Assembly: GCA_032173965.1 (NCBI GenBank)
Contig: JAVUNC010000005.1
Coordinates: 43,200,501-43,264,500 of the forward strand
Source: Sitta carolinensis
Taxonomy: Eukaryota > Chordata > Aves > Passeriformes > Sittidae
Reading direction: 5' to 3'
DNA: 64,000 nucleotides
Shown: one piece after another, positions 37,101 to 50,000 of the stretch
Layout of the letters: the number at the start of each line of letters is the position of its first letter
Position numbering within the stretch: position 1 is the stretch's first letter
Program-made: the position numbers and the translations under genes
The notes under the pieces: model-generated
Database searches by the model: none
What the model was told of the DNA's origin: nothing
Seen by the model: only the letters and a program-made list of their open reading frames with translations

Positions 37101-40100
37101 TTAAGGCCTGAGAAACACCAAGACATGATCCAGAAAGTGAGGAGTACTGCCTAAAGTTGCCTTCCATGTCTCCCCCTGGGCATTCATTCAAGTGACCCCA
37201 CATTTACAGATTTTTTTTTGTTGCAATCTTGGACAGGTACTGGAAAAGATAATTATGCCAAGACAATCATGAAAATCCTTTTGCTTCTGATCAAATCCAA
37301 GCAAAACTGGTAGCATAAAAGATTCCCACTGAACATCCATGGCAACTGGATCAAGGCTTTTTTGACTGCTGTCTATCATATTCTGCTATTGCAAAAATGT
37401 GATGGGACCAGCCTGCAGAAAAGTGGACTGCTGTTTGCACAGAGCCAGCACAAATGTAGCCACTAACTGATGGAAAATGTTTCTTGTGTAGAACGTTCAG
37501 CTTTGAGAAGTAAGGCCTGAAGTACTAATATAGTTTAGATGGTTCTGGATTTGGCTGAAGCTCAGAAGCTTACTTTCTGTCTGTACCAATAAGCCCTGAA
37601 TGTCCAGTACTGACATTCCTGAAACAGAACTTCTTACAGTTTAATGTTAATTGCTAGTAATAAGTCATTATGATTTTATGTAATAAACTAGTTATAGCTC
37701 TTAGTACAGTTCTCATCGTTGCAGCCAATTCTTAAACTTCCAGGAACTGTGCTGTGAGATGTAATGTTTCTATAGAGATTTTTTGTTATACCACAAAATA
37801 TGTCTACAAATTTACAGTGGGGTGTTCCCTCTTCTGCAATCCACGTATCTCTCACCATATATTACGGTGGTCTTTCATGCACAAGGGCATGTCTTCCCAC
37901 AATTGTCTTTCCTGAAGATGTCTTCATGCCTTCCAAAAGGATGGAGAGCAGAGATAGAAAAATAAGTGCAAGTTTTCAGTTTTCAGAGAAGTAAAATCTT
38001 GCCTTCTTTGTGTAAGAAATAATATGAGATTTAGGAAGGAGACATTATTAAAAAATATTAATATAGTACTGTTCACTCAGTTTTAAAGTAAATAGAAAGT
38101 TACTATAACACGTTGAAATGGAAATAGGTTCTTATTTCTTTGAAATAAATAATTTTTTGTTGGAAACTCAGGGAACTGGGAGGGCCTAATAAGTAAAGTC
38201 AATTTGTTTAAAAAATAAAAATGGAAGGAAAATTACATATGGAATAGGATTATTGATATACAATAAATATATAATGAGCTATTTTTTCAAGCTGCTACAA
38301 CCAATATGAGAAGCGGTCAGAATATTCCTAATGACTAAATTTCTTTACTTGATTTATTTTAGTGGATTTCTGTAGATGTTAAGCATATTCTCTATTAAAA
38401 TAAAAGAAACTGTAAAAATAATATTGTTGGAGAGAATTTTTTAAAGAAACACTGGAACTCCTACTGAAACTACAAAACATTTTCAAAATAATTTTAGATG
38501 TATAAACATTGACTTTGGTATTGAAAATATGGCTCGAAGGACTGAGTGGATTGTGACTATGACATTTTTATCCTGACTTTTTTGACAAGACACAGTTCAC
38601 CCAAAACAATTAATTTTTTCATTACCAACTTAAAACATCCTTATCATTTTCTACAGAGCAAGAATTTTTCTACAGATTACAATAAAACGAAAACCAAAAT
38701 AGATTCCACAACTTCCAGAACAATGCCTTCACAAATTAAAGATTTCAAATCCATTCAAAGAGTATTAGTTTGTTGTTTTTTTTTTTTTTTCCAGCAGTAC
38801 TGGGGAATATTGTTTCTGCAAAGAAAAAAAGAGACTGTTTCTGAACACAAGAATTGCTGAATAAAAGAAGCTAATCTTGCAACATGTTTGTTGAGAAACC
38901 ATTTATATACTTCCCTGCTTAAGACCAGCTGGCACATCATAGAAGACTTTTATGAATTTTCTGATTTTAATTAATCCCTCAGGGCTCTCCATTGACCTCA
39001 GGACAATTACACAAGGATGATATTTGTCTTCTTGTTAGAAACAATTCTCTTTATAAATATGTCTTTAATTTTGGTAGGAGCTGGGTGGATTCTTTACTCT
39101 TTTTCTGTAGAGCACTATGAGTACAAAGCTATTTGTCTTTGTTTGGCTGCTGCTTAATTAGACTTTTAAATTCTAACTAAGCTTGGCTTGGAGCTCACCT
39201 GATGCTGGCCTTTTGTCATAAACCCAGCTTTCATCACAGGCTCACATGCTCCTGCTTGCATCTGCAGCATTCTTTCTAGGATTTTCTAGGTGAAAGAAGC
39301 CAAATTTGTGCCTTTCAAGATGGGGATAACCTAAGGGCAGAGTCTTATGTGACTTCTCTTTTTTTCAGCTGTGATTTCTGAGTACACAAAACTGGGAGAT
39401 CTGAGAGAGCTGAAGTTGGGTCTCCACGCAAAATTAACTGAGAACAAACAAGCACAGGACAAGATCACAGTTAACCCTCCCATCTTTGCCTTGGCCATAA
39501 ATCTTCACGTGTCACCCTAATCTTTGATCATGTTCACAGCGAGAAGCTCTGGTGTTACAAAGAGTCTTCTCGGGCACTTGAGGAGCAGGTAGTGTGAGCT
39601 GTTGAACTTGTGTATTTATGTAAATTCCTACCTCTGTGTCAAGAAGCTTGCTAATGTATCAGTAACGAAAGGTGGGGAGAGGAAGGTAGGACAAAAGCTA
39701 CACGTCAGCATTACACCTTCCCCTTCAGGGGAGAGAGAACCAGAAATTTTTGCCTTCCATACATCCTCCTTTTGAAGTGGTTCATTTTGGCTTGATGTGA
39801 CTGCACAGGAGACATTGCAAACCAGCCTTTGTGCTGATAATGTCAGCCTTCCAGTAAGTTAGGGATCTGGTGCAGACAGCCACCACAGCACTTCCTAAAA
39901 CATGCTCAAATACAACAGTCATGGGGATTACACAACGTGTTTCACTGCTGTTTACAAGCAGAAATCTCACCATCAGGGTTAAGCTTGTAGAAGCTGAAGT
40001 ACAATTAGGTGATATTTTGTATGTATGATAAAACCTGAGCCACAGGGCTCTGTGCCAGGCTCCATTCTCATAAATGTGTAAATCCAGAGCAACTCCCCTA

Positions 40101-42115
40101 ACTTCAGTGGAGATTGCATCAAAGCTGAGCTCGAATTCATATTCTAGGTTCTCACTGCCTACACACAGCCTACAACATTGTCTGAACTGATCCCTGGCTG
40201 CCTCATTTCTGGCACCTTAAAGGAACAGTTTACAAATATGTACATGTACATGGGGGGTTATAATTCTATTATCATTATCATTAACATTATTATTTACATT
40301 TATACTTATATATACGTAGTGTGAATTATTATTAGCTATGCTGGAAATACCAGCTTAACGTCAAGAATTTTCTAGTATGAATTTTATATTTTAGTAAGTG
40401 CACATGCACCTATGTGACATTTACACAGCCAGTGGAATTTATAGATGCATTAGCCATAAAGAAAGGGAGGAGAAAGGAAACTTTATCAGAACAATAGAGT
40501 GTAAGATAACAATTGATGTAAGATGGCAATTTCAAGGTTAATATTCCAAACTTGGAGTCCTGACAAGCAATACTTAGGATGACTACACTGGAGAAAATAA
40601 TCAAGTGTTATACAGTGTGTTTTGGACCTTTGACAGACCTCTTAAGTCAGTTTTCCCATTTCCTAAAGTAGTCCTTTAATGAGGATATCCTGTGGCTTGG
40701 GTAGGCCAGTCCCATAGAAAGAACATAGAGAGAAACTATTTTTAGACAAACTTCCTACAGATATCTGGCCGTTGACATGATTACAGAGCCTAGAGATCCA
40801 TTTGTTCTTTCTCCTTGTCCTACTCAGTGATTTTTGGCCAGTTACAGCCATATCAAGAGAGCATTGTAGAATCCTTAAATTAATTACATTGCTACGGGTT
40901 TTGTGATCTTTTGGGTCTGGGTGGAGAGGAGAAACCTAAGATAGTACCTTTACTATAAGCTCTGAAAATTACTACAACATATTTAAGGAAGATACCCAGG
41001 AGAAGGGAAGTTTAAATGTTCCAGCCATAGGAAACACTTCTGTCAGAACTTGTGCTGTATGAGGTGCAGAATATCAATAGTCACTAAGGCTCGAGTAATC
41101 AGAGCTCATTGGAACCTTCTGCTCAGGGAACTACCTAGTAAAACATTGAGAAACATGATGCTTCCACTGCAAAATGTGATAAGGTGTAGAAGGATAACAT
41201 TTGAATTCAGTTTTAAGACATCATTTTAGTTTTCTAATAAATCACTAGTAAGTTTTTAATTGCCTGTTACCCTTTAATAGCTACTTTAAAAATCTATTCT
41301 AAAATCATGTCATTAATTTGTTTCTGTGTGTGGAGTTCTTTAGGGGACTTTAAAAGCAAAATTTTGTTGAAAATGATAGCACAGAAAATTTGTTGCCTTT
41401 GGGTTTTAATCTGGAGCTTTCCAAGAGCCTTGAAGATTATACTTTGTCTTAGATATGATTTCTGTACTCCACATTCACCTTAGTAGATACAGCTCACATT
41501 GCTGGATGAGGTGACTCCTGGGAACTTAACCACTCCATGCGGAAGCTCCCTTTGCCCCTTGCCCCCTCCACCATGGCTCAACATTCACTTGAGATTAAAG
41601 GAAGAGGCTAGAAATCAAGATTTGGAAGAAAGTATTGAAAATGGAGAACCCAGATCTTGAGTTTGCAGCTGTCCGGACAGTTGGATGGGAAATAAAATCT
41701 CCAGTTTCGTGCCTCCTTGCAGCTGTTAACTCTAAAGTTTAAAGCTGATATATTAGGCACCAAGGACAAAAAAATCACGTGCATTTAATTTATCATACAA
41801 CAAAATAAAATCTGAGTTCCTGGAGCGCATCTTCAAATGGGAAAAACCACACCAAAACCTTTGCTTTTAAAATGCTCCCAGAGAGTCTCCCAGAGAATGT
41901 GTATCCAAGTGCCACAGATGGCAAGCACCACGCTGTAAAGTATGCAAGAGCACAAATTCATCCACTGAATCCTCCTTGAGGGGGTACTGTGCTCATACTT
42001 GGAAAAGAAACGTTCAATTAATTTCCAGGAAGTCAAACTTTCTAAACTATACAACTATTGATAAGCTTAATGTTTCCAGTCAATACTGATATGCTTTCTT
42101 GGCTGCTGAAAGAGA
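34175..42115. other. Intergenic, no gene seen
   Basis: Eight kilobases of AT-rich unique DNA. An octamer-like ATGCAAAT near 34.93 kb and the palindrome at 35.07 kb are the only short motifs that drew attention. A 121-codon frame (34904-35269) has no family resemblance. Confidence 0.6.
35068..35094. repeat. 10-bp inverted repeat
   Basis: ATTTCAAAAT and ATTTTGAAAT with a 7-base spacer. AT-rich, so it may be chance. Confidence 0.7.
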
Positions 42116-42119
42116 GCCT

Positions 42120-42790
42120 TTCACGTGGCTTAGCTGCGCTTCCCGAGCGCCCCCCTTTCCCAGGGGACACGCCGTGCCCCCATCCCTAATCGCTGCAGTC
42201 ACAGAATGGACGCTTCTGTGAGGCTTTTCAGGCACGGCACGCTGCTTTACAGGCGTGCTTTCTGCCCGTGCTGAGAGCCCGTGGGGAAAGGTGGTTCCCT
42301 TTGAAAACAAACACAAAAACAAGCGAGCAAATGAACTGTCCCTTGTCACCTCCCGGTGCCGGCGCTGCGTGTGCTTACCGCCGCGGGCAGCCCGCCGCGG
42401 CTAAACCAGCCATGCAGCGAGCTCAGCCCAGTGCTTTCCTAACAGCCTTCCCAGCGGGGGCCAGGAGCCAAAGCCTGGGCCTTAGCTCTCGGACCCTGCC
42501 CTCCACCACCAGCGGAAAATCCCCATTTCCCAAAAGACATCCCATGGGAGCTCTCCGCGCCGTCCTCAGGCAGCGGGGGCTGCCGAGCCTCCCAGCGCAT
42601 GGGCGCCTCTGCCGCAGCCCACCCTCGCCGGGTGCCGACTGCCGAGCGCCCCTAGCCTGCCGCAGAGCCGGAGCGGACAGGGCTCCCCAGCCCTGCCGGG
42701 CACTGCCCCTGCAGCAGGGAGCACCGGCAGCAGCCTCTCGCCCGGTCGGCTGCCGTGCTACTCATTATTCCAGCCGGATACGCGGCTGGA
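42120..42790. promoter_or_regulatory. Second CpG island, candidate unannotated promoter
   Basis: About 670 bases of GC-rich, CpG-dense sequence stand alone in AT-rich DNA, 21 kb upstream of the plexin start. The densest stretch runs from about 42.35 to 42.75 kb. A clean splice donor, CG|GTAAGC, reads on the minus strand, with the exon ending at 42379 and the intron GT at 42378-42377. I saw no comparable donor on the plus strand within the island. This arrangement fits the first exon of a minus-strand transcript, probably non-coding. A minus-strand ATG at 42413-42411 stays open to the donor for only 12 codons. A 210-codon plus-strand open frame crosses the island (42268-42900) but resembles nothing I know and looks like a GC by-product. 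Confidence 0.5.
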
Positions 42791-42794
42791 GTTA

Positions 42795-45700
42795 CAGTGA
42801 TTTCTACCAGCTTGAGAATAAAACCCTAAATGTGAAATTTCCTGCCCTAAAGGCCCTGAATCTCAACTCTATTTCAAATGTGGGCCTCTCATTTACCTGA
42901 AAAAGAATAAGTGCCTAAATCTCACTCAGGTACTGGTTTTGGATTCTTCTCATCACTTCCCAAACAATTCTTCTTAAACTGGGAAATTTAACAAAAGCAG
43001 GCTTACTCAATTCCATGCACAGAAGCCAGATAGAACTGGAACTGAAGGGCAGCAGTAGAAGAACTGGGGTCTGGAAGATAAAAGCCTAATTAGCTGTGGT
43101 GTGTTAGAAAATCTGATAACAAATACAAAGCAGAAGGGGTTTTGGATGATCTGCACTGACATGGAAGACTCCTGTTGTTTCTTAGCCGGGCAAAATGGTA
43201 ATAAACCTCCTTGTGTGCTGGGTTCAGGTTCATTAGGACTGGAATGCATCATGACTAAGGAAGATAAAAGCAGCTCTGACACTTTTAACTGATGAGAGCT
43301 TTTTTAATGATACTAGCTAGCTTGACTTTCAAAATGTTCAATGGACTTTGGCTGGATTGGATGAAAGTGGCTTCATAATTGTAATGATATTGCAAAATAA
43401 ATGAAGGGTAAGTTATGTGGGACCAGTCAAATGTGGTACTCTGAGTTAACTGTGGAGTTATAGACTGTATTTAATGTATATGGAAATTTGTTGATTTGGA
43501 AATTAAAAGGTGTTAAAAATGGTACCTTGGATCTCCTTCTCAGGCTTGTGATTTTACACTTCTTCTTTATCACCTTGTGCCGGCCACGCCAGGCTTCTCC
43601 AAATGTGGGGCTTGTTTGAATTCTGAGTTTTCTTAGTACTGGTTTTAATTTTAGTAATAGAGTTCATTTGGATTTTTTTTCTGGATTCTGCTGTGCTAAA
43701 GCACAGCTACAGGAAACCACCAGTTTTCTAGTGGAAGAACCTAACAAAAACTATCAACATTTATAACACTTACAACACTTAGCATTTACAACAAACAGAG
43801 CAGGAATGTCAGTAAACATTTAGGATCCTGCTCTTTATTATCTTGACAGCGAGTCTTCTGAGTTAAAGCAGGCCAAGGGCAAACCCCAAAGAAGCCTGTG
43901 TCCATAAACTGTAGAATTTAAATGACAATTAAAAATCTATTTGTAATCTAATTTCCCACAGAGTTTTCCCCTCGTTTTGTCCAATTTTTGAGTTCAGTTT
44001 CTTAACGTGTAAAGTTAAACCGTCCTGAAAAAATAGAAAGCAGAGGGAGGAATTACTCCGTCTGTACCCTGGCATCTCACTGGAGTTTACTGGGTGCAGT
44101 AACTGGTTTTGTGAATCACGAAGAGGCTTCTACTGCCAAAGACTGATATTTCCCACCTCTGCTTTCTGCAGAATGGCTCCACCAGCCCTGGAGCCATCAA
44201 CATCAACACCTGAGTCAGCTCAAGTCTTGCCAGAAGAAGTTGTTGACAACCTTTAGTCTCGTGATTAATCTACAGACAGAGCTTGCAGGAGATGCACAGT
44301 GAATGCCACTCCCTTCTGACTCGCTTGAGCCCGAGGAACAGGCAGAGATCAGCTACAGGAGGAGAGGGGAGTGTCCTCACTGTGTGAGAGAGGACAGATA
44401 GCAAACTGGACACAGCATACAGCCAGCTCGTAGCTGCCAAACTACCTGCCCTTAGCTGTCCTGAGAGGCTTCTAATGAAATGGTTACTTGTGGAAAATAA
44501 CCTTTTTGTTGGAGTGCATTCAAGCCAGGAGGGTTGAAGTGAGAATGCCCATCCCATTCAGTGAGAATGCAGTTTCACAGGGGCAGGCAGGCAGGCTTGC
44601 AGCAGGCAGACAGTGCGCTGGAGCAGACAGGTTGCCAGCAGCCCCATGTCCCCCTGTGCACTTGGCCATCCCAGAGGGGAGAGGAGCCCTGACCTTCCAA
44701 ACCTTGATGCAGTAGAAGGGCACATTTGAAGTGTTTATTTGGGGAACAAAAGATTCCTTATACCTTGACAGCGAGGCTGCCTTCAAAACCCTCATTCAAA
44801 CAGAGCTGTGTTTATTGAATTCCTCTGCACTGAGTATATACATGCCTGGGATTTTAATTCTTTCATAACTGAGAAAAAGTTGGTCATATTTCTATCTGAG
44901 GTATCAGGATGAGAATTATTATATATTTGTGTGAATTTTGGTCTGTTTAGATCAAGACTGGGCAAAAATCAAGTATGTGGGACTTCAGAGGTTCCCCAGG
45001 CAGAGAGACTTGGGTGGAGGGAAATCTCTTCTCCCCAGTGGCCTGTTTTGTGAAAAAGTATGTCATAAAATCTCAGACATGGAATAAAAAAGCCCACATA
45101 TTGCTTTTGATAACTACTCACCCTCAGGCTTTCCGAACAGATGGGAGCATTAAACACCAAAATTCTTCAGCTTACAAACTGGCAAAAGGCCCAGCAGCGT
45201 TGCTAACAGAAGGAGTTGTACGAGCTCTTCATTATTTACAAATTTAAATTCTTCTGGAAAGAATTACTGTAATATGTAGGACATGATCCCAGGGTTTTGG
45301 CAAAATGTATTAGTAACATGAGCTCTTGATCCTAGGAATTAAATTAGATCTTGGAAGGTTAAAGTGTGATGTTGTCTAATGTACCAGGAACTTTACATCT
45401 AATGGAAAGTTGTTTACACCTGTTGCGAGTGCTTTAGTTAATACATGAAAGTTGGTCTTTCCACAAGGGAATAGACTGGCTGTTCCTCTTAAGTGGTGCC
45501 TGTGGAAATCAGGAGAACACTTCTGGGCTGGAAGCGTGATTATAATACCAGTACCACATGACCAAAATGCTACATATAATTTAGCTCCTATTTTTTGTCA
45601 AATGCAAGTTTTGGTCCCAAATATCTCATTGTAGAAACTTCTTGCAAATAATTCAAAATTTAGAAAGTTGTTTATAAAAAGAATATTTTAAGAGGTAGTG

Positions 45701-47010
45701 GTTTTTGCTTTTAGGTATTATCATAACAATTTACTTTTAAGGATTCAACTATATCATATCAAAGTAAACCTCCATATGTACTATTGCTTTTGTAGCAGGT
45801 AATCAAAGAGGGCCTGGAAGCACTTGAAATAAAACAGTGGGAATGGAGGGCTCAGCTATACAGAGCTGTTTCTGGAATTTCAGGAAACTAAGGAGCTTTG
45901 GGTTCTGATGCCAGTGGGAGCTGGGAGCTGCCGATTGAGGCAGCATTGAGGCAGCGAGATCTGCTAGGAAGGGAGTGGGAAGTGTCGTGCAGGCATTTCC
46001 TGCTTCCTGAGGAGTTTCTGCCAACACACTTCATCTTCTAATTTGGTAAGGGACGATCCATCTGGCATATCAGCTTTGAAGAAAGTATGCCCACATTTTA
46101 TATTGCAGGCAGCAGCTCCTGAGGGTCAGGACAGTGAGAGACACCCAGGCAGAGATTCAATGAGTGGTTTCCTGCTTCCTATACAACACCCCTCCCCGGA
46201 GGGTACCTGCCCATCAATAAGTGTGTGAATGTACCTCTCTCCGAAATACCTTCCTCATTAAACTTTCATTGGCACTTCTATTGTTTCCTTTAAATGTTAT
46301 GGTGTTGACATGTTGTTTTGTTGAAAAATTCCTGTCTGTCTCTGCTTAGTATCTCCTTCTTCAGTAAGCTGTCAGCGCTCTTTGATTTGCCAGGCTTATG
46401 GCAGTCACATAACAAGGAAACTTGCAATATGAATCAGTGATACATAAGTGTCTCCCAGAGGATGCAAGTGATGGAAATCACAGTTATTGGTTATTATTGG
46501 ACCAGTGAGAACTTAGGTCTGGAAAAGAGATCATCTTACCAGTTTCACTGTAGTAAAAAGAACCCCTTCTTTGTTCCCTGGAAGCCACTAATTGCAATGG
46601 CAGTTACTTTCAGGCCCCAGTTTTGGGACCATCCACATGAAGTAAAGGAGATTGTTTGAAGCATAGAGTTTATCCCAAAACTCCACGTTTTGAGTCAGAA
46701 TATATCTCCAGAAGCAGTCAGACTATGATTAGTGCAATGCATTTCAGGAATATCCAAACCAGCTTTAGCCAAGATGCAACAGCACTGATTTTTTTGCAAG
46801 AGTTTTGCAAGAGCTGAAGAGAGCTCCTGCTGTTGTTGTGCCGTGTTCAGAATAGTGGGAAGGAGGCTCAGACACTGTATTTTTGGATCACAGTGAAGGA
46901 AAACTATTTGTTCAGCTGTGCGTGTGAAGGTGGGCAGGCTCTTCCCCTGCTGAGGAGTTTAGTAGATCCCTCACTGTTTTATTCTCCAGTCTTCTCTACA
47001 GAAGACCATG
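42795..47010. other. Intergenic, no gene seen
   Basis: Unique sequence with a short GCAGGCAG array at 44.58-44.61 kb. Nothing resembles a continuation of a transcript from the CpG island at 42 kb, whose suspected intron points the other way. Confidence 0.55.
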
Positions 47011-47014
47011 CAGC

Positions 47015-47040
47015 TTTTTTTTTTTTTTTTTTTTTTTTTT
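47015..47040 (+). repeat. Run of 26 T followed by CTCCAGG
   Basis: A homopolymer of 26 T is followed at once by CTCCAGG, which reads like an unusually strong splice acceptor. No exon with a recognisable product follows, so I record it as a homopolymer. Confidence 0.9.
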
Positions 47041-47044
47041 CTCC

Positions 47045-50000
47045 AGGAAATCTTACATTTCAGTTCCTGCCAATTTGCCTGCATGGGGCATCAATAAAAA
47101 GCAACTGACTGAGTCAGGCCTCCTTCCATGCATTTGCACTTTTGCTCCTGTCAGATCTTCTAAAAAATGCACAGTTGTGTTTGACCAGTGTCCTTCATTG
47201 TCTGAAGGACAACAATTATTGTCTTTGTTTAGTACAAATGTCTATGGTTTATCTGCAGCTATGTGCTGGCAGGTCCTGTGGCAGTTCGGGTGTGTAACTC
47301 CCTTGTCACCCATCCTTCTTGTCCCCCACATTTTCTTCATTAGCTTTATTCTTTAAATGAATATTGTTCTTTCCCACCATTGTGGATGCAATTGTCAATC
47401 ACCTGCCAAGTGCCTTAGCAACTAGAGACCACATCCTAAGACCTGCAGAAGCTAAAGATACCAATCCACCCTGTTTTACACCTGCTGCAAGCAGATACGT
47501 GAGAAATGACTCAAGCAAAGAGATTTTTATTAAAAGAAAGGGGACATGGTTATCAAGCTGGGAAAACACAACACCCATTACACTTAAAAATTGAACTAAA
47601 TACCTGTTCTTCCAGTAATGGCCAGTACTCTCCCAGTGCCTGTCTAGCTGCCAATGAAACCAGTCCCCTGCACCAAGACCCTCACAAGGGAGAAGCAAGA
47701 GGATGCAGAGGCCTGGAGCAGCCATAACAGCTTCAAAAGCTGCTGCTTGCCCCATCATATGGGGTCTGGAGGGGGCTATCTGTTCCCTCAGGACACTAGT
47801 TCAGGGACAGCAGTAATGACTTCACATTGAATATTTACTTGAGTAAATAGCTCATGCAAATAAAACCTCATTGTAGCACCTCTCTAGGGAAAGAAAATAA
47901 AGAATTCAGATGCTGATTGTATTGCCAAAGCAACACGAATGTGTTAAGAATATCATTTTAGTGGTGGTTTTGAGGGTGTTTGCCTCCTGTTGGGGAGCAG
48001 ATAACAAAGTGCTTTGTCCTTTGAAGGGAGGTAACTATCATGGACTGCTCTGGACCAAAACCAAAGGCAATCCAGCAGCTGAGGGCCATGGAGTAGGGCA
48101 GGAGAAGGACTGTGCCTACATACGTGTGCATTTTCACACACACATTAGGCAGGAGACTGCTAGAGCTTTCTCTGAATGATTTCAGCAGTGTTTTGAGTTC
48201 TACAGTCTGACACATCCCAGCCATTTAATGAGAATCTGGGGATTTTTATTGAGTTCATGTTTAGGGAATTGAGCAGACTATTTCCCTGTGGGAACATCAG
48301 ACCTGTACCTTGCACAGAAATGACATGAAGTCACCTTTAATTCCTTTTCTTTAGTTTCTTTAATCCAGGATATTGGAGAACACAGGGGAAGTGAAACAAG
48401 GTGATATAAAACTACCAGAAAAATGTGAAATTCTTCTCAAAGTTCTGACATTGAAATGCATGCCTGAAACTCATTCTTGCATGAGCTAATATCAGGCAAA
48501 TGAAAGCAACTAGCTATGAATAGAGGTAAAATTCTGTTTAAAGTATGAAATTCCCTCCACAATCAAGAACAGCTCTCTGAGGTTATTTGTCAGGCCCTCA
48601 CCATGCTGCACTATAACAAATTGATTTCAGGCAGAGAATCAGCGAAATTATATCTGACTTGGCCAGCTGCCAGCAACATATAAGAGATTATGATTTCCGA
48701 GAAAAAATTTATGATTTCCAGGGTGAGGACATAGCCTCTATCACCTGCAGAACCATGAATTGTGGGTTAGTGGCTCCCAATATTTTGTAGGAAAGGCTCA
48801 ATGCAGGAAATTGGTAGTATTATATGCCTTTCCCTCAATCCCCAAAACCCCGCTGCTTTTCCTCCTGTCACTTGTCCTTTGTGCTGCTGCTATCACCACT
48901 CCCCTCTTCTCTGGCCATCCAGACAGGACTCCCACCATGTCCTCCCTTCCTTCTGTCATTGCCTTTCAGAGGACAACCAGGTGAGTGCTTTGTCAGTGGT
49001 TTTCAGCTGCCATCTCTCCAGGTGTTGTTGCAGAGATTACTCGACAGCATTGTATTTTCTTTGTTTATCTGAAGATACTGCAAAATGCAGATGGGTTCTT
49101 TAGTAAGTAGTTGCATCTGTTGAAATATGTGCTTTCCATGTGCATTTTCATAACCACTGAGGAGTGCAAATAAATGTTCTCAGGTCTAAATACATGATTA
49201 GACTTCTGTGACAGTATTGCATTTATATTCAGGAGTTCCAAAACATTTTATATAGTGAAGATAACATGAAGAATCAGTTAGAAAAAAGCTGCAGTTGATT
49301 AAAAACATACCTGAAACAATACTTTTCTAATGATGGTGGAGGACATGTTCACAATTTGGAATAGGATTAATTGATCATCTTGTTTCAGTAATACTTTTTA
49401 TGAGTTTATGTAACAGCAGAGATGCATAGTTTATTTTCAGCAAATTCCTTTCATATCATAAGAATTGGGGGTTTTAGCCCCCTATAAATATTTGATGTTT
49501 ATGAAATACTTCTTAAAGTCTTCTTTTAGATCTTTTTGCTATTTATCCTGCTCACCTTTCATTCGTGCACTTTAATAAAAAGCTCTTCCGTGATTCTTTT
49601 GTGAGGAAATATCTTGACTGTAGCTGACTGAAGCCCACTGGCGGCTCTGAGAAAAGGGGTTTTGTATGAACCTTTGGATAACAGGCAGCCCCACCAAACC
49701 TAGCGTCACAGGCTAAGACATGCTGTTAAAATTGCATTCTTGTATTTGGAGAAACTGGTCTTGACAAGTGATTTGGTAGCGGCACCCAGTGGGTAAAATA
49801 CAAATTGCAAAATTTATTAGCCCTAACACTTCCCAAACCCGTTGTGTTCGTGTCCGTTCGGTATAAAGCTTCCAAGTTCAGCGAGCTGCAAGCGAGGGGA
49901 AAATTGTTTCCAGCCTCTTTTGCGAGTATTAAAAGAGTTAGATGTTGAGATATACCCTTGGAATATGCTCTTTTGCACTGAAACAGCTAAATATACATAT

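Noticed and set aside
42268..42900. 210-codon open frame across the CpG island at 42 kb
   Set aside because: Its Ala/Arg/Pro/Ser-rich composition is what GC-rich DNA gives by chance. It has no domain or homolog that I recognise and its end runs into AT-rich DNA without a change in reading quality.
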